Shown here piece by piece: positions 20,614 through 32,543 of a stretch of DNA of 64,000 nt. Numbering within the stretch: position 1 is the first letter of the stretch; each line of letters begins with the position of its first letter. Under the pieces are notes generated by a model. That model worked only from the letters and a program-made list of their open reading frames with translations, had not been told where the DNA came from and ran no database searches. The translations under genes and the position numbers were made by a program. The DNA comes from Lichina pygmaea. Taxonomy: Eukaryota > Ascomycota > Lichinomycetes > Lichinales > Lichinaceae. Location of the stretch: positions 4,502,379 through 4,566,378 of the forward strand of contig OY730170.1 in NCBI GenBank assembly GCA_963422465.1, read 5' to 3'.

Positions 20614-23029
20614 ATGACGTACGTAATGATGCACATATGTGACGCGTGCCATGGCGACAAAAGGAGCATAGTGCAAAAACCATCCGATGACGGGATACAG
20701 CCCGGCGTAGTGGATCTGGTCAATGTCGTTGGGCTTGAGCTCCTTGTAGCCTCGCTGCCATCGAACGAGGGTACCATGCGACAATGGCGACAAAGACGCC
20801 GAGACTGGCCGTCGAACTCCAGTAGACGATCGGATTGCCGAGCAAAAAGTACTTGACGACTGAGAGGACCGGTCAGCGGCGGGACGGCTGTTTCCCGCGC
20901 TCACGAAGCAAGACATCCAAGGGGACGAGATGGGATGGGAAAGCGCTTCTTACCCTTGTCGTCCCAGCTACACATCCTCAGGCCGACGTTCAGAACGGGC
21001 CACTGCCAGAATTGCGACGCCAGGTCGTCTTGTTTGTCTGGGTCCGGCACGAGCGCGTTGTTCGACGTCATCATGGCGACGTTCAGATGGACAAAATCTC
21101 GGAAGAACGGCGACTTGTACGACCCAGGATCGCCAGGCGGGACTGTCGGAGCAGAAGAAAAGAGTCGAGGCTTAGCCGACCGCACGCCGAGACCCGAGAG
21201 ACACCTCGCAAGACAGACTTACGCTTCTCGTTGACGTGCGACTCGACGTTCCAGTGCGTGTACACGTCCCGTGGGTTGTTCTGCTTGGTGCACGTCACCT
21301 CGATCTGCTTGAAACCCCACTGCGGCAGGTTGACGTTGCCAGCCCTCAAATAGCAGCCGAGCGGGGTGTGCTTCAGCCGGAACGCCGTCGTCAGGGTCCT
21401 GATCTTTGACCGGTCGCTCGACGCGACGTCGCGGACGACCTCCATCGTCCAATGATCCTTCTCGTCGCCGATCGTCATGTTCCCGTAGCAGGACACCTCG
21501 TTGTCGGCCTTGGTGAGCGGGGCCTGGATGGAGTGCGAGTGAAGGTTGCGACCCGTCTGAGCGTGGATCAGGCGGAAGACGTGCTTGTCGCCGACGTACC
21601 TGATCGGCGCTTCCGCGTCGAAGACCGGTTCGCTGCGGTTGGGATAGAAGAACCAGTCGTTGTTGGCGTCCTTGTGGTGGTAGCAGGTCACCTGCTGCTG
21701 CTTCGAGCCCTCGGGGAAGGTCTGGACGTGCGAGTGGAGCAATCCGCCGCCGTAGCCCATGTTCTTGATCGTCACCCTCGAGCCATACGCGAGCTCGAGG
21801 GGGCTGTCCTTCCCGACGCTGGTCCCCTTGAGGTTGGCCTGGAAGAGGGAGCTCATCTGGGCGTCGCCGGGCCCGCTGTTCTCGAGCACCAAGAAATGCA
21901 GCCAGAACGAGAACATGTAGACGACGATGGGAACGACGATGAGACCGGCGACCCTCGCCACAACATGCTGCGCCAGCTCGACCTGTTTCGAGTCAGCCAC
22001 GAGGAAAGACCGCAGGCGGCGTACGACGACCGGACGTGGACGAAACGCACCTTGGGCATCCCGAGGTCCCCAAACTTGTTCCACAGGTCCTCGGCGGTGT
22101 AGAGCCCCACCAAGGCCGTGCAGAAGAAACCCACCCACTTGACGCTACAGACGCAGCCGATGGAGACGCCGCAGAAAAAGAGCCACAGCCACCACTCCGG
22201 GGAGAAGCTCTCCCGCCGCAGGTTGTGGAAGCGCGCCCAGCAGAGGACCGTCGTGAAGGTGAAGAAGAGCAGCATCGAGTCGAGCAGGATGAAGCGGCTG
22301 ATCGTCGCATACGAATTCTCGAACAGGACCATCAGCGTGACGAGCCAGATCGTCGGACGGCGGAAGTTCATCTCCCGGGCGGTGAAGTAGGCGAGCGGCA
22401 CACAGAGGGCGCCAAAGGTGGCGTTGAAGACGCGCATGACGGTGTAGTTGAGCTCGGGCGGATACTTCTCGCCCGATTTGAACTCGAAGGAGCCATTGTA
22501 ACCGGCCATGTAGCCGGAGAGACCGACGAGCATCTTCCCCAGCGGGGGATGGACGTCAAAGTAGAACTCGCGCTTCAGGTAATGGGAGCCAAACTTGCCA
22601 AAGCTATCACGATGGTCAGTCGTCTCACCCAGCTCGGTAGACTCGGCGTCGGAGGACGTACTGGGCTTCGTCCCAGGTGACGATGTCCGACACGCCGATT
22701 CTGTACATGCGGGTGAAGAACGAGAGGAGGGTGAAGACGATGGGTGCAAGCACGAATTCATATTCGTCGAGGTACGACAGCACCGATTGTCGCTGCTGTA
22801 GTCCATGCGGAGCACTCTGGTCAGCTTGGGCTCGAAAGAAATGGCGTGGAGATCCACGACGCTCTGCGGGACAGCCGACCTGTGTCCGACGCGTCTTCTT
22901 CTGGTCGTCATCTGTACGACCATCCTGCACAGCGCTGCCGTTGGGGCCATCCGCGGGGCCCTGTCTCCGCTTGACAGCCTGTGCGTCATGATCGGCGCCG
23001 GTCGAGTAGCCTGTCGCGTTTGAGGCCAT
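20403..23029 (-). CDS. PMT2: Protein O-mannosyltransferase, PMT2 type (C-terminus in gap)
   Basis: It transfers mannose from dolichyl-phosphate-mannose to Ser/Thr in the ER membrane. Six exons are visible (22662-23029, 22051-22603, 21223-21982, 20954-21142, 20623-20859, 20403-20554), giving about 750 residues. The catalytic DE lies in [16 protein letters not shown], recovered by splicing across intron 1. PMT2-type marks are [31 protein letters not shown] and the MIR region ([20 protein letters not shown]). Later helices include [18 protein letters not shown]. Within exon 5, near 20770, the frame shifts by one base (a GGG where GG is expected on the plus strand) between IVAW and [11 protein letters not shown]. 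Next to the gap, an assembly error is likely. The last 20-25 residues should lie in the gap. Intron 5 holds a GA repeat. Confidence 0.93.
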
Positions 23030-24072
23030 CGTGCGCAGCAAGGTTGCGAATCAGGCAGGCGGTTGGGATCTTAGACTCGACAGGAACGACCGAGCTTCCT
23101 ATCGAGCAAGTGGCCGTCGAAGCCTCGTTCGAAATAGGGACGGAATGAGTGTCGAGAAGGGAAGAGAATGCTGGGAAGCCGTCAGGCTGGCGACGGCACC
23201 AAAGGATATCGAGATCGACGATCAAGAGCGGCGCGCAAGGTCCATGGGATGGCAGGGAGGTCTCTGGCCTCTGACGATGCGGTTACTGTGCCACGGTCTC
23301 CTTTCCTCTCCTCCTTCCTTGCTTCCACTTCCACACCTTTTTTCCAAGCGGAACCTGACATGGCAAAAGCCTACAAGTATACACGGCAGAAGCGGTACGG
23401 ACGGTATCATATGTTCCAACGTCCATCGGCTCTTCTCTTTCCCAGGTCTACGTATGTACGGAGGTACGGTACAATTGAGTTGAAGATCAAGATATTATTA
23501 TGACTTTTGAAATAAGAAGTGTAGACTACCCCACCGGCTTACGCTGCAAGATCCTCGGGAGAGCGCAAGGGCCGGGCCTGCCCGTCCAATGGCATCGCAA
23601 GGGCAACGGCAGCGTCGGAATGGCCGACAGCCGGAAAAAGGGAGCCGAAAGTCAGTCGGGGCGAGCCAAAATTAACGGCGACGTACAGTGGCCAGATGCG
23701 CAGAGACCACGTCGCCGGAGATGGCCAAGACACGTGATACGTTATATGTGTCATAAGTCACTCCTCTTGGTCACGTGACGGGATGGTTAACTCGACACGT
23801 GCGTCGTGGTGTCTGGATAGCCACTTGAAGCAAGTCTTGCGATGGACGATCGCATCGTCGAAGTGACAGTGCTGGTTGCAGATCACCACAGCCAAGGATG
23901 CCCTCCATTGTTGAGAAATATACGTAATGTACTCCGTACACCTCGTGCGTTCCGTGCCCACCCACTGCCATCATGGTCGCCGTACGTAACGTAGAACTAG
24001 AACCTCTTTTCTTTCCCGTCGCACGAGGATGAGATTGGAATGACGTAAAACGCCCCATCGCCCCTGGCCAGT
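23030..24072. promoter_or_regulatory. Region between PMT2 start and CTF4 end
   Basis: It holds the PMT2 promoter and the CTF4 3' flank. TACGTA-type words recur (TACGTATGTACGG at about 23450; TACGTAATGTACTCCGTAC at about 23922-23940). CACGTGA occurs several times (23731, 23772). No protein-coding signal was seen. Confidence 0.5.
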
Positions 24073-27000
24073 TTAATCCTCCTTCAGAGCCAAGCGGCTC
24101 TCGGCCAAGTCCCTGATCTTCTGGACGAGCATCGCGCGATCGTATCTCGCGGCGACCTTGGTGGCCGCCTCGAGCATCTTCCCACTACGGTCGCGCATGA
24201 GGCCCACGATCTCTAGCGCCTTCATGCCGCGTTCCTCGCCCTCGCGGCATTCGATCGCCAGCAGCTGCAGCAGAGCCTTGTCGATCTCGGCCTGTTTCCG
24301 CGCGCGCTGGGCGCGTTGGGACGATGTCGTATCGGCGACGCTGTGCAGGTCGTCCAGCAGGTCCAGCGCGACAGAATGACGGACGAATGTCTCCTCCAGC
24401 GCGAGGTGCTGCTGGGAGTCGTCGTTGGGTTCGGCCTCGGCGCCCGGAACAGAAGAGAGTGGCACCTTGAAGTCGAATTCGCTGACCAACGGCCGTGGGA
24501 AAAATGGATGTCTGTCTCCGCCTTTGAGGATGATGCAGTGGAATCGATCCTGCGTGACGGCGACGGGCCAGTACGACTCTTGTTTTCGGCCTCCGGCCAG
24601 TCGGCTCAGTTGTCGGGTGTCTAGCACAGGCACCCACCGTGCTTGGCCTGGCGTCCGCCAGTGAAGCAGAACGAGTAACACGCCGTTGCTATCGTAGATG
24701 TAAGGGTCCTGAGACGAGCCACGTTGGTGAGCGAATCGTCGAGACGTGCTGCCGGCGGCGAAAACCTACCCCATTGTCCGAAAAGAAGACGCTCTTGAGC
24801 TTGGTCCCTTCGGGCAGAGCAACGACGTCTTCGCTCTGGCAAACCTCGTCTCGCCGGACATCCTCGATGGTGTACAGGAGTCGAGTCGATCCATCGCCTC
24901 CGACGGCTCCGTTCCCCATCGTCAGGACGTAGTCCCGCCAAGAGGCGCACGTGACCGTGGGCGTGCTCTTCTGACGATAGACCCGGAACGGAGTGCCGTA
25001 CAGCGTGAAAACTCTGACGTAGTCCGCCGAGGTAGCCACGACGATGTATGAATCGCTCAACGACATGGCTGACGGAGCAGTGAGCCAGGGCAGACAACTG
25101 AGGTTGCGCGGGCGACCTTACCGACGACACGCTCTCCCTCGGGCAACTGCGTGCGCCAGTCCGCCCTCGTCGTCCACGTCTCGTGTGGGCGGTAGAAGAT
25201 CGTCGCTGGACGGCCGTCTTGCGGTGGACACGCGAATAGGGCGCCGGCGTCGTCTGGGCTCTCATCAGCATTCTCCTTCGAATCGCCGTCTACGGTGTCG
25301 GTGGCTACCAACTCAGGCAAGCCATATCGTATCGGTAGGCGTCCGTGAAATGAAAGTCTCGGTGGAACTCTCGGTCGTAGAACTCCACAGTCACGGTGTG
25401 ATGCGTATCCTGGTCGACCGTCCAGGCGCACCCGATCAAGTTGAGACCTATCCGGTGTCAGTGCACGGCTCCATGATTGTGGCAACGACGAATCCATACA
25501 TAGATATCTCCGGTTACCTCTCAACGGCGTGCTGCCCGGTTGGAATGGTTCATGTATCTCTGGTTCCCACAGATCCTGAACCGCCCTCCTCTTTCCTCGG
25601 CGTCTATCCGAGGTGACTGAAAGCGCCCGGGGGCGTTTTCCGAACCCGTTAACAGCCTCGGCATACCCGGCTCCATCGTCGTCTTCAATGAAATCGTTCT
25701 GATCGTCGTCGTCGCTGTCTGGAGGCAGGATATCATCGAGCGAGTCCGGCGTACGTGCCCGCTTGCGACGGTGATGTGGAGCACTGACATCCCCATTGGC
25801 GATAGCCGGTTTGCGAGTGTTGATCGACAGCTCGCCGAGCGGATCATGGATGAAAGGAGCTGGCTGTAAGTTTTTTCTCAAGAGAGGCAGCTGCTCGGAT
25901 GGAACAAAGTCCGAGTGTATGAAGACTTCTCCCTCGGTGTTCGCGAAGCAGAATACATTTTCAAGCGGATGCCAAGCGAGAGACATGACGCTGGAGTAGT
26001 CATATCTGCGCAGCTGGCGTCAGCACCTTGCCGATGCCAAAGGCATGGTAGCACCTTTACCTGACGAGGATGTTCTGCGACTTGGAATCCCAAAGCAGAA
26101 TCTTGCCATCGGCAGCTGCGGTCACGAGGAAGGCCCCGTTTGGGGACCATGCCGCGGCCGTGATATCAGCAGCATGCCCATTCGAGAACGTCCGCTGTCG
26201 CGCCCAGTCATCCATAGAAACGACTTGTACGTCTGCGTGGAACGTTGGTCAGAAGTCTCAGCCCCTGGAGACACGCATGCACACCTCGAGTTGCCGTCGG
26301 GACCGCAAAGGCTCGTCCGTCTGGATGCCATACGGCCTTGGAAGTAGCCTGATGATCCGTTTCCAAGCTCCTGATCAGGCCGTCAATCTTTGTGACCAGC
26401 TCTGGTTCTTCTCTGCCGAGGGAGTAAACGTAGAGAATCCCATCCGAGCAAGATACTGCGAGGTGCATGCCGCTAGGATGGAACGAGAGATGTTTGACCG
26501 CCTTTGTTTGTTGGCGGAGATGGCGAACTCGTGTCATGTCTTGCACGTCGACCAGTTTGACTTCCAGCTCGCTGGCCACGAGCGTGAGTATCTCCGCAGC
26601 CATCGGCAGCCTCGCAAGACTCACTCGCTAGCCACGGCGGCCCACTGCCCATCCGGAGAGAGCGCCACATCTCGAATGGGCAAGGTGCATCGGACGAGGA
26701 CGTTCTGAAATTCGTTCGTACGCAGCGAGTATTTGCAGACGGCACCATCTTCTGAGCCCGCTAGGAAGAAGTCGCTCTATCGGAAGCACGAATCAGCCAT
26801 CGGTGCCCGGCTACCGGGCTCAAGCCGAAGGTCAGCCCTACTCCGGCGGTGACGGCGGTGTTGAGCTCCTGGCAATCGTCGATGGTGACCGGTTCGCCGA
26901 CAGAGCCCGTGTTGTAGACGCGGATGGCATTGTTCGAACCAGCCGTGACCAGGCTCGCGCCGTCCGGCGTATAGGATATGTAGGTTGGTCCTGGCGTGTC

Positions 27001-27095
27001 TACGGAGGTTGGTCGGTCAGCTGATGACCACAGGGGCAGACGAAGCACTTACGAGCCGGTCGACCACGAAGACGCTGTTGGTTGACAGTTGCCAT
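24073..27095 (-). CDS. CTF4: Replisome adaptor Ctf4/Mcl1 (AND-1)
   Basis: Ctf4 is a trimeric hub linking CMG helicase to DNA polymerase alpha, also needed for cohesion. About ten short-intron exons give roughly 830 residues. Start ATG at 27095 (MATVNQQRLRGRPA) joins across an intron to HTPGPTYISYTPDGASLVTA, the first WD repeat. Further WD signatures are FFLAGSEDGAV, SFHPSGMHLAVSCSDGILY, WSPNGAFLVTAAADGKILLW and LAWHPLENVFCFANTEGEV. An acidic linker (DDILPPDSDDDDQNDFIEDD) precedes the SepB domain (RRYLCLNLIGCAWTVDQDTH after splicing; then IVVATSADYVRVFTLYGTP). A C-terminal helical bundle ends at LALKED. There is no C-terminal HMG box, as in yeast Ctf4. The exon edges around 25250-25330 are less certain than the others. 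Confidence 0.9.
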
Positions 27096-27850
27096 ATCTC
27101 CGGTGAGCGGAGATGGAAACCGTTGTGGACCGTGTCGTAGCGTGATGCGACGCCTGGACGCGTACAGTGGCGCGCCATACGGTACATGCCCGCGTAGATG
27201 TCACTTGCCCGCTACCGTACCGTACTCTACCGAGATCACGTGCCTACCTTGATCTCTTGTGTCATCATGCTTAGTCATGGCATTGAAACTGCGGACAATT
27301 AATGCGATGCCCCCTCTATGCAACTTTTTGCTTACCATGCCCCCCCTTCTTACTTCAATGGCCCCCTCGGCTAAGGATACGTACCAGGGTACCTCAAAGT
27401 TAGTGAAGATCCGTAGGGAGCGTAAGTACGATACGTACTCCAGAACTATTGACAAGTCTGCCCTCGACTGCCTGACTTCACACAGCTGATGGAGTCTCCA
27501 TACCCCCAAAAATACCATGAATGACATCAAAATCAAGGTCTGACTGAAGTAACGTAGAGTTAGGCACTGGATGCGACAAAAGAAAAGATGCGACCGAGAA
27601 ATGTGTGCTGTGTGACTGGTAATTGGTAATTGGTATTCCTACTCCATTCTAGTGCTAGTTATCTAGACTATGCTGGGTCAGCTATGAAAATTAAGCAAGG
27701 AAAACCCTAGGCCTGCTAGGGTGAAAAACCTCCTTCTGCAGTGCCTGGCCAGCACTATCCTGTCAAGATGCTGTAGAACATGGGGGGTGGCTGGCTAGCA
27801 GCCAGCTTCCAGCTGCTCCTGAGCCCAGGAGAACTGGGGGAGAATGCCTT
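27096..27850. other. CTF4 promoter and repeat-containing intergenic DNA
   Basis: It holds a GGGGGC-type inverted-repeat element (27270-27375), TACGTA words and unannotated DNA up to the LINE remnant. No gene is seen. Confidence 0.5.
27270..27375 (-). mobile_element. Small inverted-repeat element, MITE-like, copy 1
   Basis: On the minus strand it reads CTTAGCCGAGGGGGCCATTG at one end, while the other end (plus strand) reads CTTAGTCATGGCATTGAA, so the termini are imperfect inverted repeats. The core (GCATAGAGGGGGCATCGCAT, then TTAATTGTCCG) matches the copy at 30503-30642. It is 106 bp, non-coding. Confidence 0.65.
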
Positions 27851-30300
27851 GTCGGAGGATCCACACTGTGAGGGCGGCAGCAGGCCGTGGTCAGGATGTC
27901 AAAGCCTGGTAGTCAGTGGTTGCGGCCGCTAGATACAGGCTTCGCCGCACTCGGAGAAGTTGTGGGCAGTCTAGAACCATGTGTTTGGCTGTCTCCCACA
28001 GCGCTCCACAGCTGCACACCAGTGTGGGGAAGCCAGGTACCTGTCACTTGCAGAGGAACACCACCAGTCCAATCTTGCCTGTGCAGACCTGTGTCAGAAT
28101 ACTGCTCTGCACCTTCAAGAGGCCGGTGTGTAGCCGGAGGGCTGACCAGTACAGCATCTTGCTGGGCTTCCAGTTGTCTCTGCCTCTGGGGTCTGGGTCC
28201 AGCATTGGTGTTGTTGGTGGGGGGCCTCCATGCAGTTGGTGCCAGCACTCCCAGCACCATTGTTCTGCCAGCTGGTATGCCTGCCAAACTGACTGCGGAA
28301 GGGGGGTGTTCAGTGTGGTGATGGCGGGGGGTGGGGGAGGTCTGTCAGACCACAGGGGGATGCCAAGCCTTGCTGTCAAGTCCTCCATGGTTCTTCATGG
28401 CCACAGGATTGTTTTGGCCCACTGTAGATGGTGCTGGCCCAGGGTGATGCCAGGGTGGCGCCGGTGTCCTCACCTCAGGGCAAGTTGGTGCTGGATTCTG
28501 GCGCAGGCCTCCTGGATCTCAGCCTGTACCCTGGAGGCCTCCATCCGGGCACATGCCTGTAGCTGTAAACATGTGATGTGGGTGCGGAGAGGTGGGACTG
28601 CTGCTTCAGCTTCCAGCTGTTGCTGGCTGGTCACCTTGAAGCTGCTGGTGACTGTCTGGAGGCAGCCCTGTTGTCGACATTCCAGTGTGTCACCAATCCA
28701 GCAACAATGTGCTGGCCGAAGCAGGCCCTCCGTGGGTGCCCAGATTGTCACCCCGTAGGTGATAGCCGGGCGCACTACTGCACTGTAAATTAGCTGTGCC
28801 TTAGCGAAGGTGGCTCCCCAGGTAGACCCCGCAGTCGTGGTGAGAGCGCGGCCCTGTTGCGCTGCCTTCTCTGCAGTGCGCTTGACATGGGGGCCCCAGC
28901 AGAGCTTCAAGTCCAGGAGGACCCCGAGGATCTGGACAGATTGCTGCGGCTCCTTGTCAATACCCTCCAGGTTGACTCCTGCCGTCATGTTGAACTGCTT
29001 TGGAGATCAGGTCAGGTGCATGAGTTTGTATTTGTGTGGGGTGAAAGCGGCCCCATGGCAGTGTGCCCATGTTGTGCAGCTGTGGTGCACCCACTCCAGT
29101 GTCCTGCAGTTGCTCTCTGTGTCCTTGCTGACCACCAGGATGTTGACGTTGTCCACAAACCTGATGCCTGATACCTTCCCGGTGCTGCGCACGCAGAAGT
29201 TCACTAGATCCTTGTTAAAGAACAAGAAAAGAATGGGAGAGACAGGCCACAGTTGTACTATGCCAGAACATAGTGCAGAGTTCCAACCCCCCTGCAGGGT
29301 CTCTGCCACGCTTCCCCGCAGTTCTGAGGCCTGTTGCGCTCTGCTGTGCACGCTCACCCCTGGATACTGCTTCGGAGTGCTGGGTACCCAGCCCGGAGCC
29401 CACGCTCCAACTGTAGTTTGCACCTTGAGCTCGTAGTTTGCAGCCCAAGCCTGCACTCCGTACAAACTGGCATGCGCATCTGTCCTCTCAGGCCATATAG
29501 ACAGTCTTGTAGTAGGCCCAGACCCTACATCTGTCACTGCCATTATATGCCACAGCTCGCAGCTCTCGCTGTTTCACGTTACCTCCGCAGATCTCTCATA
29601 CAGAGGCCGACCATGCCTCGCAGGCCTTACGGACCCTGCAGGCCTTGCCAGCACCTGCAGGACTGCCTTTCCAGCCCACTAACCAAGTAGGGAGGAGTCT
29701 CTATCTGCCCGCTGTCGCCTGTGGGGCCCTGGTTGTGCGTGGTGACCGACCGGAGAGTCTCCAGTACTGGAGAGCCTCCGGTGCCCCGGCCCCGGTCCAC
29801 AGGTGGTCTGAAGAGAATCTGTGGCAAGACCTTAGGCAAAACCATCAAGCCAGCACTTTGACTATCGCATGGCCCTTAGGTACTGGAGTGGCAGAAACCC
29901 TTCACACCACCTGCTCACCTTCTTGAACACGCAGTCCCCGTTCGATTAACAATGCCACAGTGCAGATATCACTCCCCTCCTAGAACAAGATCCTTGACAC
30001 ATTAGCTGCTGGAGACTCTGCTAGAAGGGGGGTGTGTGATGAGAACTCCTCTTGACTACTCCAGAGGTGTCCTGTCAGATGCCTAGACTTCACATCCACC
30101 AGCTGCAGGGCTGGCTTCAGGCCGTAGCGTACACAGTAGACATCTGTCGGGTGGTTTTCATCTCCCAGTTTTGGTCGCAGTCCTCCGTTCTGCTGACACT
30201 GCTTCACGGGAGTGTCCAGGGTGCCTGCGCGACACCTCCGGTGGCTCGTCACTCCGCTAGCGCCAGCAGCTCGACCGGTGACTCAATTAGCTCTTGGTGC
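27850..30300 (-). mobile_element. Tad-clade LINE remnant (ORF2 reverse transcriptase)
   Basis: Reading on the minus strand, a decayed ORF2 is seen in several frames. At about 29.0-29.3 kb there is an RT palm region (VSPILFLFFNKDLVNF, then GIRFVDNVNILV and NCRTLEWVHHSC); the usual FVDD catalytic box reads FVDN here. At about 28.5-28.95 kb there is the post-palm region ILGVLLDLKLCWGPHVKR and KAQLIYSAVVRPAITYGVTI. At about 27.9-28.35 kb there is the C-terminal part LAEQWCWECWHQLHGG and TGKIGLVVFLCK. This order is that of Tad-like fungal LINEs. Stops and frame changes are frequent, so it is a dead copy. The region from 29.6 to 30.3 kb is probably its more decayed N-terminal part. CpG content is low. 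Confidence 0.8.
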
Positions 30301-30502
30301 AACAACAGCAAGCAGCTTGGGAGACTGCCTGCCATCGCTACCGCGAGGTTCCCAGCCTGCACCGCGTGGAGGTTTGAGTCGTCGCAGGCCTGTGCTGTGT
30401 GATACCTCCAAGAGTTATGACACCTGTATCCTGGTCAACTTTGAAAAGTACTTACTCTTAGGTGGCCCGGCTGGGTGCAGTGTATGTATCCATGTACGTA
30501 CC

Positions 30503-30642
30503 CTTAGCCGAGGGGAGCATCGAAGTAAGAAAGGTTGCATAGAGGGGGGCATCGCATTAACGGACAATTACTGCGGTACCCCCCACTATGCAGATTTCTT
30601 ACTCCAGTGCCCCCCTATAACTTCGATGCCCCCTCGCATAAG
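30503..30642 (+). mobile_element. Small inverted-repeat element, MITE-like, copy 2 (most complete)
   Basis: It is 140 bp. The left end CTTAGCCGAGGGGAGCATCG pairs with the right end, whose reverse complement is CTTATGCGAGGGGGCATCGA. The core holds GGACAATTACTGCGGTAC. It has no coding capacity. It is flanked by GTAC on both sides (CATGTACGTACC and GTCGGTACATG). Confidence 0.7.
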
Positions 30643-30951
30643 TCGGTACATGTATTTTCGCGAACCCCTCCATATAAAGCTAGGTATCTCTTCAACCAAC
30701 ACAGCCCATGGCTGTCATAAGTCTTCAAGGTATCACGCACCACATGGTATTCAGTCAAATTTTTTTTCTCAGTCGCATCTAATGCTTGGCTCTACGCTCA
30801 CCAAGCCAGAACTCATCTTTGAAGTCATAAGTAGTATTTTTGGGGGTGTGGGGACTTGTCAGTGGTGTAAGGTTGCTCGGTCGGGTGGCTGATGCCTCAA
30901 AAGTTTAGGACTACTTAACATTACGAGGGACTGGCACGAACTTATAGGTAC

Positions 30952-31060
30952 CTTGCTAACCGAGGGGGGCATTGAAGTAAGAGGGGGGCACCGAAGTAAG
31001 AATCTGCATGCTTGGGGGTACGGCAGTAATTGTCCGTCGCATCAATTGTCCGTTGAAACT
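30952..31060 (+). mobile_element. Small inverted-repeat element, MITE-like, copy 3
   Basis: It begins CTTGCTAACCGAGGGGGGCA, then GAAGTAAGAATCTGCATG and GGTACGGCAGTAATTGTCCG, sharing blocks in the same order as copy 2. The right end is degraded. Confidence 0.55.
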
Positions 31061-32543
31061 GACGACTCACCGCCCACGACATCGGTCTCACCATCATCTG
31101 GACGAAGAGGAACTCATCTGTCCCTGCTCCCTTTTCCCTGGTCAAAGTACGTAACCTTCACACAGAACCCAAATCACGTAGCCAACACGGCTATCACCTG
31201 GACGATGGAGAATAACCACCAAATCATCAATTGGTTCCAACTGACACCATGTGTTGTGGCCGCAGGCACGGCCAGGGCTGAGCCTGGCTTAGTCAGTACT
31301 GTTAGTCAGCTAGATACGTAGATGGGGGGGGGGGGGGGGGGGGGGGCTCGTATAGCCCTCGCTCTCTGAGCAGGCCGATGCCTTTGTAGCTCCAGCACCA
31401 TGTCTTCCAAGGGGAAAAATGGGCTCCAGATCAGTCTGACGATACCTGAACAGTAGCCCCCCCCTCCCCCGTGGACTCCTTCTACCATGAATGTCGCGCC
31501 ATCGATAGTATCCAAGGTGGCGAAGCGGACCTGCTTCATTCTCGATCTCGTCATCACCGATAAACTCGGCTCTGTGGAGGCTCGAAACCAAGTGAACGTG
31601 CCGTATTCTGGTGTGAGAGCACGATCAGGTCATCTTCAAGGTCCCAATATAAGAAGACTACTCCCGACCAACTAATCTGTCCTCCGTACAACAGGATCGG
31701 TCAAAGCTCTACAGATATGTATATTCACATTTTATTCATGTCTAAGCCTAGCAATATCAAACTCGCCACAGAACTGTTTGATTAGAGCACAGTCAGGCCC
31801 GAGATTTCCTTGTAGCCTGGTGGAACATCAATAAGCAAGCTATGGTGGTCAGTCTTCTTTGCGTGAGTCTTATCGAGTACATTTACGTACGTACGGAGGT
31901 ACGGTGCACAGCAAGAGGGTACCGAGCATGGAGTACGACAATGAGAAGACGACAACAACACGACGGATGACCGTACGCTGATGAAAGCCTTCTGTCGAAG
32001 TAAAAGCTCGACGTTGGGACTTGAATGCAAGTTGCGAATGCAAGAATGCGAATTCGAGATGCATTCCTCCAACATACAGCGCGACGATGACAAGAAAGAC
32101 AATTGGAGTGGACCGACGGATAGGGCAGTGAGGGCGTTACGCATCTACGTCTACATATGTCGGAGCAGACATCGGTCGTTGCGGTATATTTTACTCTTTC
32201 CAGCGACGCGGCACATCGTTCCATCTCCAGGAACGGTTGCTGGTGACATGTCTTGGAGAGAGCATCTCCAATCAAAAGACGGGTGAGATCATGTCGAATC
32301 AACAGGACCATTTTCTATTTCCCCGTGCTCGTGACTCATGCCGCACATGTAGTATCTAAACCGACGAGTGCAATCATGAGAGAGAGAGGAGAGGAAAAAA
32401 AGGGAGAGGGAGATGTGGTTCGGATGACGTCTAGAGAGAGGTAGGTAGGTAGGTAGGTAAGAGTAAGAGGATTGAGGAGGATGATCGAGTGTGGAAGGCG
32501 GATCGAAGAGGAGGCGGAAGGGAGAAAGGAGCGACCAGGAAAG
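31061..32543. other. Intergenic, no supported gene
   Basis: It contains a 23-base G run (31324-31346), TACGTACGTACGGAGGTACGG near 31886 and a (GTAG)n tract (about 32440-32459). Short open frames on both strands show no recognised motif. It forms the 3' flank of HSP70. Confidence 0.5.
31324..31346. repeat. Poly-G run, 23 bases
   Basis: An uninterrupted G run; the length in the assembly may not be exact. Confidence 0.9.

Noticed and set aside
20171-20683. Open frames running through the N gap
   Set aside because: They exist only because N codons are not read as stops.
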